From the NCBI RefSeq assembly GCF_022063185.1, contig NZ_CP091913.1:4476001-4540000 (forward strand): a stretch of 64,000 nucleotides of DNA, given 5' to 3'. A program made the translations under genes and the position numbers. Numbering within the stretch: position 1 is the stretch's first letter; each line of letters begins with the position of its first letter. Under the pieces are notes generated by a model. It was not told the DNA's origin. It saw nothing but the letters and a program-made list of their open reading frames with translations, and searched no databases. The DNA is from Nostoc sp. UHCC 0870 (lineage in GTDB: Bacteria > Cyanobacteriota > Cyanobacteriia > Cyanobacteriales > Nostocaceae). This document shows, one piece after another, positions 27,550 through 36,645 of the stretch.

Positions 27550-29142
27550 TTAAACGACTTGCCGGACTCCAGGGATACCGTTGTCAACTACAAATGAAGC
27601 ACGGTTGGTAATCGTACCAAATGGTGTTAGTACATTTGACATCACTAGATAGTCTGACCTCCAAGTGCTAGGAGTCACTGTACAGCGTACATATCCCCGT
27701 TGCCCGTTGTAGAACTTGATATGGGGATTATCTGGTAAGTATGCTTGCACTGTAGGGCTGATATCAATACCATCACCACCTGAGCTAATGGAGGTGCAGA
27801 CAAACTCACTACCCAATGTGGCGGATTCGGGTTGATCAAAGTTCGCCTTAAGATTCATCGCCCAGTGAGAATGCACATCCCCTGCTAAGGAAACTGGGTT
27901 AGATGGTTGACGCTGTGCGAGAAAAGCCATGAGGCGATCGCGGGAAGCCAAATACGCATCCCATTTGTCCATGCTGAAAACTTGACCTTCTCCCGGTAGG
28001 AAGTCTCTCTGAGCAATGGGAACTTGCTGCGCCAAAATATTCCATCTCGCTGTTGATTTATCTAAACCATCATACAACCAGCTTTCTTGCGCCTGTCCCA
28101 GAATTGTGGCTTGGGGATCAAAAACTTCTGGACAACGTTCCTTACTACCATCGCCACAGGGTTGATCTGTGCGGTACTGGCGAGTATCTAAAACATTGAA
28201 TGTAGCCAGATTACCAAAGTTTAACCGCCGGTAAAGCTGCATATCAGGGCCGACTGGTCGGGAGAAGGGACGCAGGGGCATATGTTCATAGTACGCCTGA
28301 TAAGCGATCGCTCGCCGTTGGGCGAAGATGGCTGGATCTTGATCTGGTTCGGTATCAACTTGTGAGATTAAGTTGGCATAATTGTTTTCTACCTCGTGGT
28401 CATCCCAAGTTACAATCCAAGGGAATGCTGCATGGGCAGCTTGGAGATTAGCATCGGTTTTATAGAGAGCATGACGATTGCGGTAATCTTCCAAGGTGAA
28501 AATTTCTGACCCATTGTGTTGTCTAGGCCGAGTTAGATTAATCCCTCCCTCGTAGATGTAGTCACCCGAAAAAAATACTAAGTCAAGGTCATCCTCTGCC
28601 ATGTATTTATAAGCAGTGTAATATCCTTGCTCATAGTGTTGGCAGGATGCTATGGCAAACTTCAATAGATTTGACGCACTACCAGAAGCGGGAGCAGTCC
28701 GAGTCCGACCAATGGGGCTAGCTTCGCTACCTACATTAAACCGATACCAATACCAAGTATGAGGTGATAGCCCTTCCACCACCACCCGCACAGAGTGAGC
28801 CAGTTCTGGAGTTGCCAGTACAGTCCCTCTGGAGATAATGCGCTTCATGTTGGAGTCAGTTGCTACTTCCCAACGGATTGGCACATTTACAGGCGGCATT
28901 CCACCGCCATTTATAGGTTCGGGAGCTAGTCGAGTCCAGATCACAATGCTGGTATCATAGGGTTCGCCTGATGCCACACCCAGTTTAAAAGGATAATCGG
29001 AAAATCTGCCTTTAGCGATCGCTTGTTGTTGAGGAAATTGGCTGGCAATAGCTAAACCAGTAAATGCTCCTGCTCCGATAATTAAGTTGCGTCGTTTGAT
29101 GCGACTTTGCAGAAACTTCTGAACATTATGGTAATCTACCAT
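27550..29142 (-). CDS. PhoD-like alkaline phosphatase/phosphodiesterase
   Basis: 530 residues from ATG 29142, which is preceded by AGGAG and starts just before a Tat-type signal (KRRNLIIGAGAFTGL); an upstream start would bury it. Metal-site motifs of the PhoD family are visible: FFSGDYIYEGG, TWDDHEVENNY and LAGDVHSHWA. The enzyme would be exported folded and release phosphate from phosphomono- or diesters using Ca/Fe. Phosphate control is likely, but no pho box was identified. Confidence 0.9.
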   Translation of the reverse strand: MVDYHNVQKFLQSRIKRRNLIIGAGAFTGLAIASQFPQQQAIAKGRFSDYPFKLGVASGEPYDTSIVIWTRLAPEPINGGGMPPVNVPIRWEVATDSNMKRIISRGTVLATPELAHSVRVVVEGLSPHTWYWYRFNVGSEASPIGRTRTAPASGSASNLLKFAIASCQHYEQGYYTAYKYMAEDDLDLVFFSGDYIYEGGINLTRPRQHNGSEIFTLEDYRNRHALYKTDANLQAAHAAFPWIVTWDDHEVENNYANLISQVDTEPDQDPAIFAQRRAIAYQAYYEHMPLRPFSRPVGPDMQLYRRLNFGNLATFNVLDTRQYRTDQPCGDGSKERCPEVFDPQATILGQAQESWLYDGLDKSTARWNILAQQVPIAQRDFLPGEGQVFSMDKWDAYLASRDRLMAFLAQRQPSNPVSLAGDVHSHWAMNLKANFDQPESATLGSEFVCTSISSGGDGIDISPTVQAYLPDNPHIKFYNGQRGYVRCTVTPSTWRSDYLVMSNVLTPFGTITNRASFVVDNGIPGVRQVV

Positions 29143-29511
29143 CCTCTTACTCCTGACTAAAAAATAAGTTAAAGGAATGCAACAGTTAACACAAAAAAGG
29201 CAGGGTATTTTCTCCCTTACCAAACTCAGGTTTAAATTTCCAGTTTCTCAACTGGTATCAATGTGTTAGTTGTTCTATCTGCACGTCAAAACTTACTATT
29301 TAGAGATTAATTTTTGACAAAGAAAGAGTTAATATAAATTTAATTTTTTGATATATTTAATTTATTAAATTACAAAAATAATATTTAAATTAAAATGCAC
29401 AAAAAAATGAAGAATGAACTATGCAGCTATCATTCTTCATTTTGAATAATACCACTACAATTATCTATTTTGCCATTGAATAGGGATAAAATTTGACCCA
29501 TTCAAGCAAGA
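29143..29511. other. AT-rich spacer
   Basis: Between phoD-like and PEP-CTERM genes. Besides the hairpin at 29406-29441 it is an A/T-rich stretch with no gene or RNA motif that I can see; the half nearer phoD probably contains its promoter. Confidence 0.4.
29406..29441 (-). terminator. Intrinsic terminator of the PEP-CTERM gene
   Basis: AATGAAGAATGA pairs with TCATTCTTCATT (12 bp) and, on the minus strand, is followed by a run of seven T. It lies about 70 bases past the PEP-CTERM stop. Confidence 0.75.
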
Positions 29512-30051
29512 TTAAGCTTTAAGCTTTCCCATTACTATGTCTTTTCTTTTCATCATCAAGGTGACACTACCAACTAATAGAAGGCCTCCTAATATTGTAG
29601 GCTCAGGTACTTTTCTATAAGAAACTGTACCAGATATCAATTCAGCGTCTGATGTATTTATGGAGAAAGCAGTAAAATCTTCACCAGCAATTTCATACCT
29701 AATAGAGCTAGCTGGATTAGCTTTATCATCGAACTGATAGTCTAAAGCTAAAGATGTTTTACCTGTAGAAAGAATGGTGGTATAGACAATAGGAAATGCT
29801 GGGGATTTAAGATCATCTTCTTCGGTGTAAACATTAGAGTCACCGTCAAATTGAAAGGAAAGGGACTTCAGGATTGCTTCACCATCAATGAAAGTTGAGT
29901 CATCAAAGCTAAAAATGCCATTTCCTCTCGTGGTGGGACTATCAACTGTAAAAGCATAACGAACAATCGCCGCAGATGCTGAATTTACATCTACACTAGC
30001 CAAACCCAAAGCTAAACTAGCAGCAAGGACTAATTTTGAACCCAATTTCAT
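29512..30051 (-). CDS. PEP-CTERM sorting-signal protein
   Basis: 179 residues from ATG 30051, with GAGG eight bases upstream; a GTG five codons earlier is possible. It has an N-terminal signal peptide ending near NSASAA, a beta-rich middle (YAFTVDSPTTRGNGIFSFDD), and a C-terminal PEP-CTERM tail: VPEP, a hydrophobic span, and the basic MKRKD. Exosortases recognise this tail for export to the cell surface. The family is often tied to exopolysaccharide. No exosortase gene is in the window. Ligand unknown. Confidence 0.82.
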   Translation of the reverse strand: MKLGSKLVLAASLALGLASVDVNSASAAIVRYAFTVDSPTTRGNGIFSFDDSTFIDGEAILKSLSFQFDGDSNVYTEEDDLKSPAFPIVYTTILSTGKTSLALDYQFDDKANPASSIRYEIAGEDFTAFSINTSDAELISGTVSYRKVPEPTILGGLLLVGSVTLMMKRKDIVMGKLKA

Positions 30052-30443
30052 CTCCGTTTTCCTCACTATAAACTTCTGTTAGCAATGCCCACTACAAAGT
30101 ATATAAGTCGTTTATCTCGCGCTTTGCTTATCCCTTTTGATTCACCAATGGGAGTTCATCACCGATAGAATCAGTGATAAAAATAAGTTATTCTCCCTTT
30201 TGAAAACAAGGAAATAAGGGGCTATTTTTTTTGGAACTAACCTATATTGAAGCTATGAGTTTAAGTAGAATTTAATGGAAGGTAAAAATAAAAAATAATT
30301 AGTCATAACGAACTAAAAGCTTTGAGGAAAGCCAAAAGTTAAATTAGCCAATTCTTGCATCGAAGACAATAAAATTAAAAACTGCCCTGGCTGAAGATAA
30401 TACCAAGAGCAGTAGATGGGGAGTAATAACAAAATTGAATAAA
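30052..30443. other. Spacer without recognised feature
   Basis: It contains the PEP-CTERM promoter region and the weak hairpin ATCAC...GTGAT near 30149-30178. I see no gene, RNA or mobile element. Confidence 0.35.
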
Positions 30444-30764
30444 CTAGACATCCTCTGGTTCAAGTTGAGCCACTGTAACTGCATTGACAGCAAAAGCAAA
30501 AACTAATGGCATAGGACATCTGAGTACAAAGGTAGAAATAACCGCTAACACCGTACTAATCACTGCTGAAGTTGACCAGATTTTTTCTTCAAATGTCAGT
30601 CCCTTCTCAGATTTAATTCCTCTGAGGACATGATGAGGAATTGGTTCTGGCATCACACATCCTGGAGGAAACGCCCAGTAATTATTACGCCGCTCTACAA
30701 ATAGTTCTGTCCAGCCATTTTCTTCGCACCATGCTTCGATCCAGTCAATAGAGTAGTGTGTCAT
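30444..30764 (-). CDS. Conserved cyanobacterial small membrane protein
   Basis: 106 residues. The N-terminal half is soluble with characteristic residues (WIEAWCEENGW, FVERRNNYWAFPPG, PEPIP). The C-terminal half has one or two hydrophobic segments (STSAVISTVLAVISTFVL and LVFAFAVNAVTVAQ). I recall similar proteins across cyanobacteria without assigned function. It appears monocistronic. Confidence 0.7.
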   Translation of the reverse strand: MTHYSIDWIEAWCEENGWTELFVERRNNYWAFPPGCVMPEPIPHHVLRGIKSEKGLTFEEKIWSTSAVISTVLAVISTFVLRCPMPLVFAFAVNAVTVAQLEPEDV

Positions 30765-31333
30765 AATTGCAGTTACTTATTAGGCTTGTTGAATTTGTCT
30801 AGGTAGGGGCAATAAATCTACTCAAGATTTATCAGGAGTTCAGCAGTCACTATAAAAAAACTATGGTTAATACTCCCCATATAGAGCTTGTTAAGCATTC
30901 CGAAACATCATCAAATTGTTTTCGATCACGCTTAATGCTCGCCATGATTAAAAGACTAACAGTCTATCTTCCCAGCTAAACGGAAACGACAATAAACTTT
31001 ACTTGGAAAATATTAACTTGAAGAAATGTAAATTTCATAGCGATCGCTAAATCTTAATTAAAAATATTTATATCCTAAAACGCAAACATTGAAATCAAGA
31101 ATTGTAAATTATTCAGTGAGCAATTGCTTAATTTTCTTACGGAATTGAAATATATCTGATTAGTGAATCATTTCTCTACTATCTAGAGTCGTATCTAGCT
31201 CAACCTATAGTTATAAATGGGTGAAGATGTAGAGCGATGGCGTACCCGCCCACCAGAGGTTATCGCCAATCGTTTGTGACAAAATGTTAAGCTGTTAGTG
31301 ATCCAAAACGCCTGAAGATGGGGAAAACGCAAA
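30765..31333. other. Long spacer upstream of pentapeptide-repeat gene
   Basis: About 570 bases, AT-rich, with a GCGATCGC HIP1 site near 31040 and a short AGCGATGG...CGCC palindromic segment near 31233-31270. No coding frame, tRNA or recognised RNA. Confidence 0.35.
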
Positions 31334-31849
31334 ATGAAGCACCAAATTAATTACCTCAAGATGTTTTGGCGGCAAGGCTTGGTGTTATTATTGGGGATCA
31401 TCGTCTTTTGCTTGCCCTTACCAGCATGGGCAGTAGATTGGACGCATCCTTTATCATTTAGCAATGCAGAATTATCGAGACATGACTTTTCTGGTGATAG
31501 TTTGCAAGCGGCGGAGTTTTCTAACGCCAATTTAGAAATGACTAACTTTGTCGGTGCGGATTTGCGGGGAGCAGTATTAAGTGCTTCCGTGATGACAAAC
31601 GCAAATCTCCACGGAGCAGATTTAACTAATGCAATGGTGGATCAGGTAAACTTAACAGGGGCTGATTTAAGCGATGCCGTTTTTAAAGAAGCTATTTTAC
31701 TCCGTGCCATCTTTAATAATGTGAACCTAGAAGGCGCAGACTTTACTGATGCAATTTTAGACAAGGCACAAATCAAAGAACTTTGTACAAAAGCTAGCGG
31801 AGTAAATTCTCAAACAGGCGTAGAAACTCGTGATTCTTTGGGATGTTAA
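31334..31849 (+). CDS. Exported pentapeptide-repeat protein, probably lumenal
   Basis: 171 residues. A signal peptide (GLVLLLGIIVFCLPLPAWA) is followed by about 16 tandem A(D/N)LXX pentapeptides (ANLEM, ADLRG, ANLHG, ADLTN, ADLSD, ANLEG-type), which fold into a right-handed beta-helix, and a short Cys-containing tail (KELCTKASG ... DSLGC) typical of lumenal pentapeptide proteins. Its TAA overlaps the purK ATG by one base (TAATG, 31847-31851), implying translational coupling. Precise function unknown. Confidence 0.85.
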   Translation: MKHQINYLKMFWRQGLVLLLGIIVFCLPLPAWAVDWTHPLSFSNAELSRHDFSGDSLQAAEFSNANLEMTNFVGADLRGAVLSASVMTNANLHGADLTNAMVDQVNLTGADLSDAVFKEAILLRAIFNNVNLEGADFTDAILDKAQIKELCTKASGVNSQTGVETRDSLGC

Positions 31850-32991
31850 TGAAGCGTATAGGTGTAATTGGTGGTGGACAGCTAGCCTGGATGATGGGGG
31901 ATGCAGCCAATAAGCTAGAGGTAGAGTTGATAGTGCAGACTCCTAGCATTCAAGATCCGGCTGTGGCGATCGCTCATGATACTGTATTGGCAGCAATTGA
32001 TGATGCTGATGCAACAAAAGTTTTAGCAGCCAAAAGCGATGTTATCACCTTTGAAAATGAATTTGTCGATTTAGAGGCTTTATCTCTGCTAGCAAAGCAA
32101 GGTGTCTGCTTCCGTCCCAGGTTAGAAGCTTTAGCACCACTATTAGATAAATATCATCAGCGTTGTTATTTAAGAGATTTAGGGCTACCTGTTCCGCAAT
32201 TTTTCGCTGTCGAACAGCAGGAAGATTTAGCAGCCAAAATTGCAGACTTAGGTTTTCCCCTAGTGCTGAAATCTCGCCGTCACGGTTACGACGGACAGGG
32301 AACTTTTATCATTCGTGATTTAGCTACCTTGCAAGAAAAACTAGAGTTAAATCAAAAAAATCCAACTCTATTTTTAATAGAAGAATTTGTCCCCTTTGAA
32401 CGGGAACTAGCGGTAATTGCTGCCCGTGCAGTAGATGGTGAAGTTGTCATCTATCCAGTGGTAGAAACACAGCAAGAACAACAGGTATGTCGCCGAGTTA
32501 TAGCCCCTGCTGATATTACACCCGAACAAGTCGCCACAGCAGAAGCGATCGCCTATAAATTATTAAACAGCCTCCAATTTGTCGGAGTGTTTGGTATTGA
32601 ACTATTCTTAACTACTGACGGAAAAATATTAGTCAACGAAATAGCCCCCCGTACCCACAATTCTGGGCATTTTTCCCTAGACGCTTGTGCAACTTCCCAA
32701 TTTGAGCAGCACCTGAGAGCAGTTTGTGGTAAGCCTTTGGGAAATCCGGCTTTACAGTGTACAACTGCTGTCATGGTCAACTTATTAGGTTATGAAACCT
32801 CTGTCAGCGACTACCAAAGCAAACGCCAGCAATTAGCAGCAATTCCCCAAGCACACGTCCACTGGTACGGTAAAACAGAATCTCGTCCAGGACGCAAACT
32901 AGGACACGTCACCGTTTTGTTAGAAAATCATAACCCAGCGATGACCTCTGAAATCGTCCACACTATAGAATCTATCTGGTACTTTAGTTGA
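31849..32991 (+). CDS. purK: N5-carboxyaminoimidazole ribonucleotide synthase (PurK)
   Basis: 380 residues from ATG 31849. It is an ATP-grasp enzyme converting AIR, ATP and bicarbonate into N5-CAIR in purine synthesis. Seen: KRIGVIGGGQLAWMM, GFPLVLKSRRHGYDGQGT and NEIAPRTHNSGHF, all signature segments. The start was chosen by TAATG overlap with the preceding gene; an upstream TTG adds only two residues. The 6S RNA promoter follows about 70-95 bases downstream, an arrangement known from Synechococcus, where purK readthrough contributes to 6Sa RNA. Confidence 0.96.
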   Translation: MKRIGVIGGGQLAWMMGDAANKLEVELIVQTPSIQDPAVAIAHDTVLAAIDDADATKVLAAKSDVITFENEFVDLEALSLLAKQGVCFRPRLEALAPLLDKYHQRCYLRDLGLPVPQFFAVEQQEDLAAKIADLGFPLVLKSRRHGYDGQGTFIIRDLATLQEKLELNQKNPTLFLIEEFVPFERELAVIAARAVDGEVVIYPVVETQQEQQVCRRVIAPADITPEQVATAEAIAYKLLNSLQFVGVFGIELFLTTDGKILVNEIAPRTHNSGHFSLDACATSQFEQHLRAVCGKPLGNPALQCTTAVMVNLLGYETSVSDYQSKRQQLAAIPQAHVHWYGKTESRPGRKLGHVTVLLENHNPAMTSEIVHTIESIWYFS

Positions 32992-33062
32992 AGAATTAAG
33001 GGTGTAGGGGTGTAGGGGTGTAAGGGTGTAAGGGCTAGCAGAACTGTTGACTATTGACCAAC

Positions 33063-33093
33063 TTGTACACAATTGGTTTTGAAAAGCTATAAT
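33063..33093 (+). promoter_or_regulatory. Promoter of 6S RNA
   Basis: TTGTAC at 33063-33068 and TATAAT at 33088-33093 lie just upstream of the predicted 6S 5' end near 33100. The spacing of 19 bases is slightly long. Upstream are short GGGTGTA tandem repeats (33000-33032). Confidence 0.55.
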
Positions 33094-33099
33094 GAGTGA

Positions 33100-33283
33100 G
33101 TTGCACTGCGACGTTGGTGACTGCCATCAAGTTTTTTGATCTATGTCTTTAAGAAAAAGGGAGCTAAATGCTTCTCGTGGCAGTAAACCGGGCGTGTACC
33201 CGGAAACTTTAAACGAGTAAAATCTGTTCCCCCCTGGTTTAACCAGGTCATAAACTTAGGTAAAACGGCGTTGCGGTGAACTC
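33100..33283 (+). ncRNA. ssaA: 6S RNA (6Sa), regulator of RNA polymerase
   Basis: About 184 bases. The closing stem CACUGCGACGU (33104-33114) pairs with GCGUUGCGGUG (33268-33278), the hallmark long terminal stem. The middle is a mostly helical arm with a large central bulge, and includes GGGCGTGTACCC and CCTGGTTTAACCAGG hairpins. The location after purK is the classic cyanobacterial 6Sa position. 6S RNA mimics an open promoter and binds the sigma-loaded RNA polymerase. Ends are estimates. Confidence 0.88.
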
Positions 33284-33291
33284 AAAATTTT

Positions 33292-33323
33292 AAGCTCCCA
33301 ATTTTATTAAAACTGGGAGCTTT
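33292..33323 (+). terminator. Intrinsic terminator after 6S RNA
   Basis: AAGCTCCCA (33292-33300) pairs with TGGGAGCTT (33314-33322) and is followed by TTAATATTTT. It lies right after the 6S closing stem. Confidence 0.8.
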
Positions 33324-33377
33324 AATATTTTGTATGTAGTCGTCTTGAACTGCGTACACGAATAACAGCTAAAGAAG

Positions 33378-33465
33378 GGTTTGTAGTAAGGACTTTAGTC
33401 CTTAGAAAAATCAGGACTAAAGTCCTCACTACAAACTTGCTTATCCATCAATTTAAACTTGATGC
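33378..33465 (-). repeat. Dispersed ~88-bp repeat (family C), copy 2, inverted
   Basis: This is the reverse complement of the 16478-16565 element, with TTTGTAGT/ACTACAAA ends around AGGACTTTAGTCCT and AGGACTAAAGTCCT palindromes and the same CATCAAGTTTAAATTGATG terminus. Confidence 0.65.
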
Positions 33466-33557
33466 ACTACTAGTTGTATCAGATGATTCTGAATCAGGTA
33501 CAAAACAGAGTTAAGATAACTAAAAAATAACTTAAATTTTAGTTAAAAATAGAAAAA

Positions 33558-34826
33558 TTGTTACAACCGCAACTAACAAATCCTGTCTTTCCAGCGTCGG
33601 TTTTCCGGCTAGATAATGGTTTAACGTTGATTCATCAAGAAATTCCCACTACTCCCGTAGTTGTGGCTGATGTTTGGGTAAGGGCTGGAAGTATACATGA
33701 GCCAGAACCGTGGTTTGGTATGGCGCATTTTTTAGAACACATGATTTTTAAAGGTACAGCCACCCTACAGCCGGGAATGTTCGACCATAATATCGAGAAT
33801 ACAGGTGGTGTCAGTAATGCGGCCACAAGCTACGATTATGCTAATTATTCCCTAACTACGGCTGCTACTTATATAGAAGACACTCTGCCTCATTTAGGAG
33901 AACTACTACTCAACGCTGCAATTCCAGAGGATGAGTTTGTCCGTGAACGGGATGTAGTATTAGAAGAAATCCGTGCTTCTTATGATGACCCAGACAGTGT
34001 AGGCTTCCAATCTCTACTGCAAAGCGTCTACCAAGAGCATCCTTACGGACGCGCAATTTTGGGTAATGCGCAAGAACTAATGCAGCATTCACCAGAAGCA
34101 ATGCGCTGTTTTCACCGCACTCACTACCAACCAGAAAATATGACAGTAGTAATGGCGGGAGGTATTAACCAACAGCTAGCATGGGATTTGGTTCACAAAT
34201 CATTTGGTAATTTTGGTGAACGTGGAGAATGTCCACCAATTAAACCATTAACTAAGCCAGTTATTAGTGGAGTTCGCCGCCAAGAATTGTCTTTACCACA
34301 CCTAGAACAAGCACGGCTGTTAATGGGGTGGCTAGTACCAGGCGTAGAAGAACTGCGTGCGGCTTATGGTTTAGATTTATTATCAGTATTGTTGGCAGAA
34401 GGACGGACTTCCCGCTTAGTACGTGATTTACGAGAAGAACAGCAACTAGTGCAGGGAATTTGCAGTAATTTTTCTCTGCAACGAGAAGCGAGCTTATTTA
34501 CAATTACGGCTTGGTTAGAGCCAGAACACCTAGAAATAGTAGAGAATTTAATTCTCAGCCATTTGGATGATATCTTCAGCCAAGGTATTAATGAAAATCA
34601 ATTAGCTCGCACCCGTAGGCTGTTATGTAATGAGTATGCCTTTTCTACCGAAACACCAAATCAGTTGAGTGGGATGTATGGCTACTACAATACCATTGCC
34701 CAAGCAGAATTATCTGTCACCTATCCTCAGCAAATTCAATCATTTGCTCCTCAAGAACTGCAAAAATTAGCTAAACAGTATCTTTCACCGCAAAATTATG
34801 CAGTAACTATTATTAAACCTTGTTAA
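33558..34826 (+). CDS. M16 zinc peptidase (processing-peptidase type), catalytic member
   Basis: 422 residues from TTG 33558. The inverted zinc motif HFLEH (57-61) lies in GMAHFLEHMIFKGT, and a downstream Glu in VVLEEIRASYDD (about 135-136) completes the site. The R/Y-rich C-terminal half (GEGRTSRL-type AEGRTSRLVRDLRE) is typical of subunits that clamp the substrate. It belongs to a tandem pair with the inactive-looking M16 gene at 35053. Likely a periplasmic or cytosolic processing or degradation protease; target unknown. Confidence 0.9.
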   Translation: MLQPQLTNPVFPASVFRLDNGLTLIHQEIPTTPVVVADVWVRAGSIHEPEPWFGMAHFLEHMIFKGTATLQPGMFDHNIENTGGVSNAATSYDYANYSLTTAATYIEDTLPHLGELLLNAAIPEDEFVRERDVVLEEIRASYDDPDSVGFQSLLQSVYQEHPYGRAILGNAQELMQHSPEAMRCFHRTHYQPENMTVVMAGGINQQLAWDLVHKSFGNFGERGECPPIKPLTKPVISGVRRQELSLPHLEQARLLMGWLVPGVEELRAAYGLDLLSVLLAEGRTSRLVRDLREEQQLVQGICSNFSLQREASLFTITAWLEPEHLEIVENLILSHLDDIFSQGINENQLARTRRLLCNEYAFSTETPNQLSGMYGYYNTIAQAELSVTYPQQIQSFAPQELQKLAKQYLSPQNYAVTIIKPC

Positions 34827-34863
34827 CTGATGACTGATGACGGTTGACTGGGGACAAGATATA

Positions 34864-34970
34864 TCTTACCAAAGTCAGAAAATGAGATGTGTCATTCTGA
34901 ATGAAATGTATAATTTTTGAGATGTTTCGCTTCGCTCAACATGACAAATTCAGCATTTATGCAAGAGGTC
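34864..34970. repeat. ~107-bp MITE-like element, family B, copy 2
   Basis: A near-identical copy of 20381-20490 (GAGATGTGTCATTCTGAATG, GATGTTTCGCTTCGCTCAAC, ATTTATGCAAGAGGTCT), in the same orientation. Its left terminal repeat has decayed to TCTTACCAAAG. It separates the two M16 genes. Confidence 0.8.
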
Positions 34971-35052
34971 TAAGGAAGACAAAGAAGTAAAAAAGAAACG
35001 AATCTTTTGACGTTTGACTTTTGTATGCCCAATTCCCAATGACTAATAACTA

Positions 35053-36348
35053 ATGACTCAAACTGTGAATCCTGCTGTATCTAACAACTCCCTTATCCAT
35101 CGCACTGTATTAAACAATGGTATTGTCGTACTGGTAGCAGAAAATCCAGCTGCGAATATTATTGCGGGGCGAATTTTTATTCGTGCTGGTAGTTGCTGTG
35201 AACAACGCGAAAAAGCAGGTTTAGCGCATCTACTAGCAACAGTCATCACTAAAGGATGTGATGGACTTTCTAGTATGGAAATTGCCGAAGAAGTCGAATC
35301 TGTGGGAGCTAGTTTGAGTGCAGATACATCGACTGATTATTTTTTAATGTCGTTAAAGACAGTGACGGGGGATTTTCCTCAGATATTATCACTTGCAGGG
35401 CGGATTGTGCGATCGCCTACTTTCCCCACCACCCAAGTAGAACTAGAACGGCGTTTAACCATCAATAGCATTCGTTCCCAAAAAGAACAGCCCTTTACCC
35501 TAGCAATAGAGCAAATACGGCGGGTAATTTACCAAAATCATCCCTATTCACTATCGGTGATGGGGGATGAAAATACTGTCAGTAACATCACCCAAGAGGA
35601 CTTGGTAGACTATCACCAAACATATTTTCGTCCAGACAATATAGTAATTAGCATTGCTGGGCGAGTCACTTTAAATGAGGCTGTAGCCTTAGTAGAAGAA
35701 GTATTTGGTGATTGGCAAAATCCAGACCAAGCCCTACCAGAAATTAATCTACCAGAAATTTTAGTAGAACCACAATCCCAGCTTAAGCCTATACACACCC
35801 AGCAATCTATTGTCATGCTCGGTTATTTGGGTGCAGCAGTAAATTCTGCTGATTATGCCCCTTTAAAATTACTATCTACTTATTTGGGGAATGGTCTATC
35901 TAGCCGTTTATTTGTCGAATTACGAGAAAAACGGGGTCTAGCCTACGAAGTTTCGGCATTTTATCCTACTAAGCTATATCCAGCGTCATTTTTAGTTTAT
36001 ATGGGTACAGCCCCAGAAAATACCACCATAGCCCTAGAAGGATTGCGTACAGAAGTAGAGTTACTGTGTACCACAGAATTAACCCAAACCAGTCTGCAAG
36101 CGGCGAAGAACAAAATTTTAGGGCAGTATGCCTTGGGTAAACAAACTAACGGACAAATTGCTCAACTATACGGTTGGTATGAAATTTTGGGTTTAGGAAT
36201 TGACTTTGATAGACAATTCCAAGAAATGACAACTGCTGTCACCATCCAAGATGCTTTAATCGCCGCGCGTCGCTACCTCCAGAAACCTTATTTATCTTTG
36301 GTAGGTCAAGAAGAAGCAATTAACCGCGCTATTTTGAGTAATGAGTAA
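35053..36348 (+). CDS. M16 peptidase-like protein lacking the zinc motif
   Basis: 431 residues with the M16 fold (RIFIRAGSCCEQREKAGLAH, NGLSSRLFVELREKRGLAYE) but HLLAT (59-63) replaces HxxEH, so zinc binding and catalysis should be lost. The second-half glycine and Arg/Tyr motifs are retained. In M16B pairs one subunit is catalytic and the other supports substrate binding, like mitochondrial alpha and beta subunits. It most likely works as the partner of the 33558 product. Confidence 0.88.
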   Translation: MTQTVNPAVSNNSLIHRTVLNNGIVVLVAENPAANIIAGRIFIRAGSCCEQREKAGLAHLLATVITKGCDGLSSMEIAEEVESVGASLSADTSTDYFLMSLKTVTGDFPQILSLAGRIVRSPTFPTTQVELERRLTINSIRSQKEQPFTLAIEQIRRVIYQNHPYSLSVMGDENTVSNITQEDLVDYHQTYFRPDNIVISIAGRVTLNEAVALVEEVFGDWQNPDQALPEINLPEILVEPQSQLKPIHTQQSIVMLGYLGAAVNSADYAPLKLLSTYLGNGLSSRLFVELREKRGLAYEVSAFYPTKLYPASFLVYMGTAPENTTIALEGLRTEVELLCTTELTQTSLQAAKNKILGQYALGKQTNGQIAQLYGWYEILGLGIDFDRQFQEMTTAVTIQDALIAARRYLQKPYLSLVGQEEAINRAILSNE

Positions 36349-36645
36349 TGAGTGCTGAGTGCTGAGTGCTGAGTGCTGAGTGCTGAGTAATGAGTTTTGA
36401 GTGTATGCTGAATCTGCACAGGTTACAACCTGCTATTGAAAAAATTCAGCCCTTTGAAAAACCAGCTTAGAGGCGAATAAGTGCAGTTACTGCACGCTGC
36501 TCACGCCCCGCTCCGCTAACAGCACCGGCTAAACGCCGCGCTACTGCTAACAGCACTCATTACTCATTACTCATGACTCAGCACTAACTACTCAGCACTA
36601 CTAAACGGTGTAATATTAGCAACAGAAGTTCTGGGAGTGATTTCC
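36349..36645. repeat. Repeat-rich spacer (GAGTGCT tandem tract, family E copy)
   Basis: 36346-36395 holds GTAATGAGTGCTGAG units repeated about six times, and 36519-36558 is the second copy of the family E repeat first seen at 8072. CAGTTACTGCACG and ACTCATTACTC units surround it. No gene. It ends in the ribosome site (GGGAGTG) of the next gene. Confidence 0.6.

Noticed and set aside
27334..27597. 87-codon frame after the ABC fusion gene
   Set aside because: It lies across the family D palindromic element and into the end of the PhoD-like gene on the other strand.
33180..33280. tRNA-like hairpins in the spacer after purK
   Set aside because: They are internal helices of the 6S RNA; no tRNA T-arm motif was found there or elsewhere in the window.
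36349..36400. Possible CRISPR-like array from regularly repeated GAGTGCTGA units
   Set aside because: Units are contiguous heptamer-type tandem repeats without spacers; no cas genes in the window.
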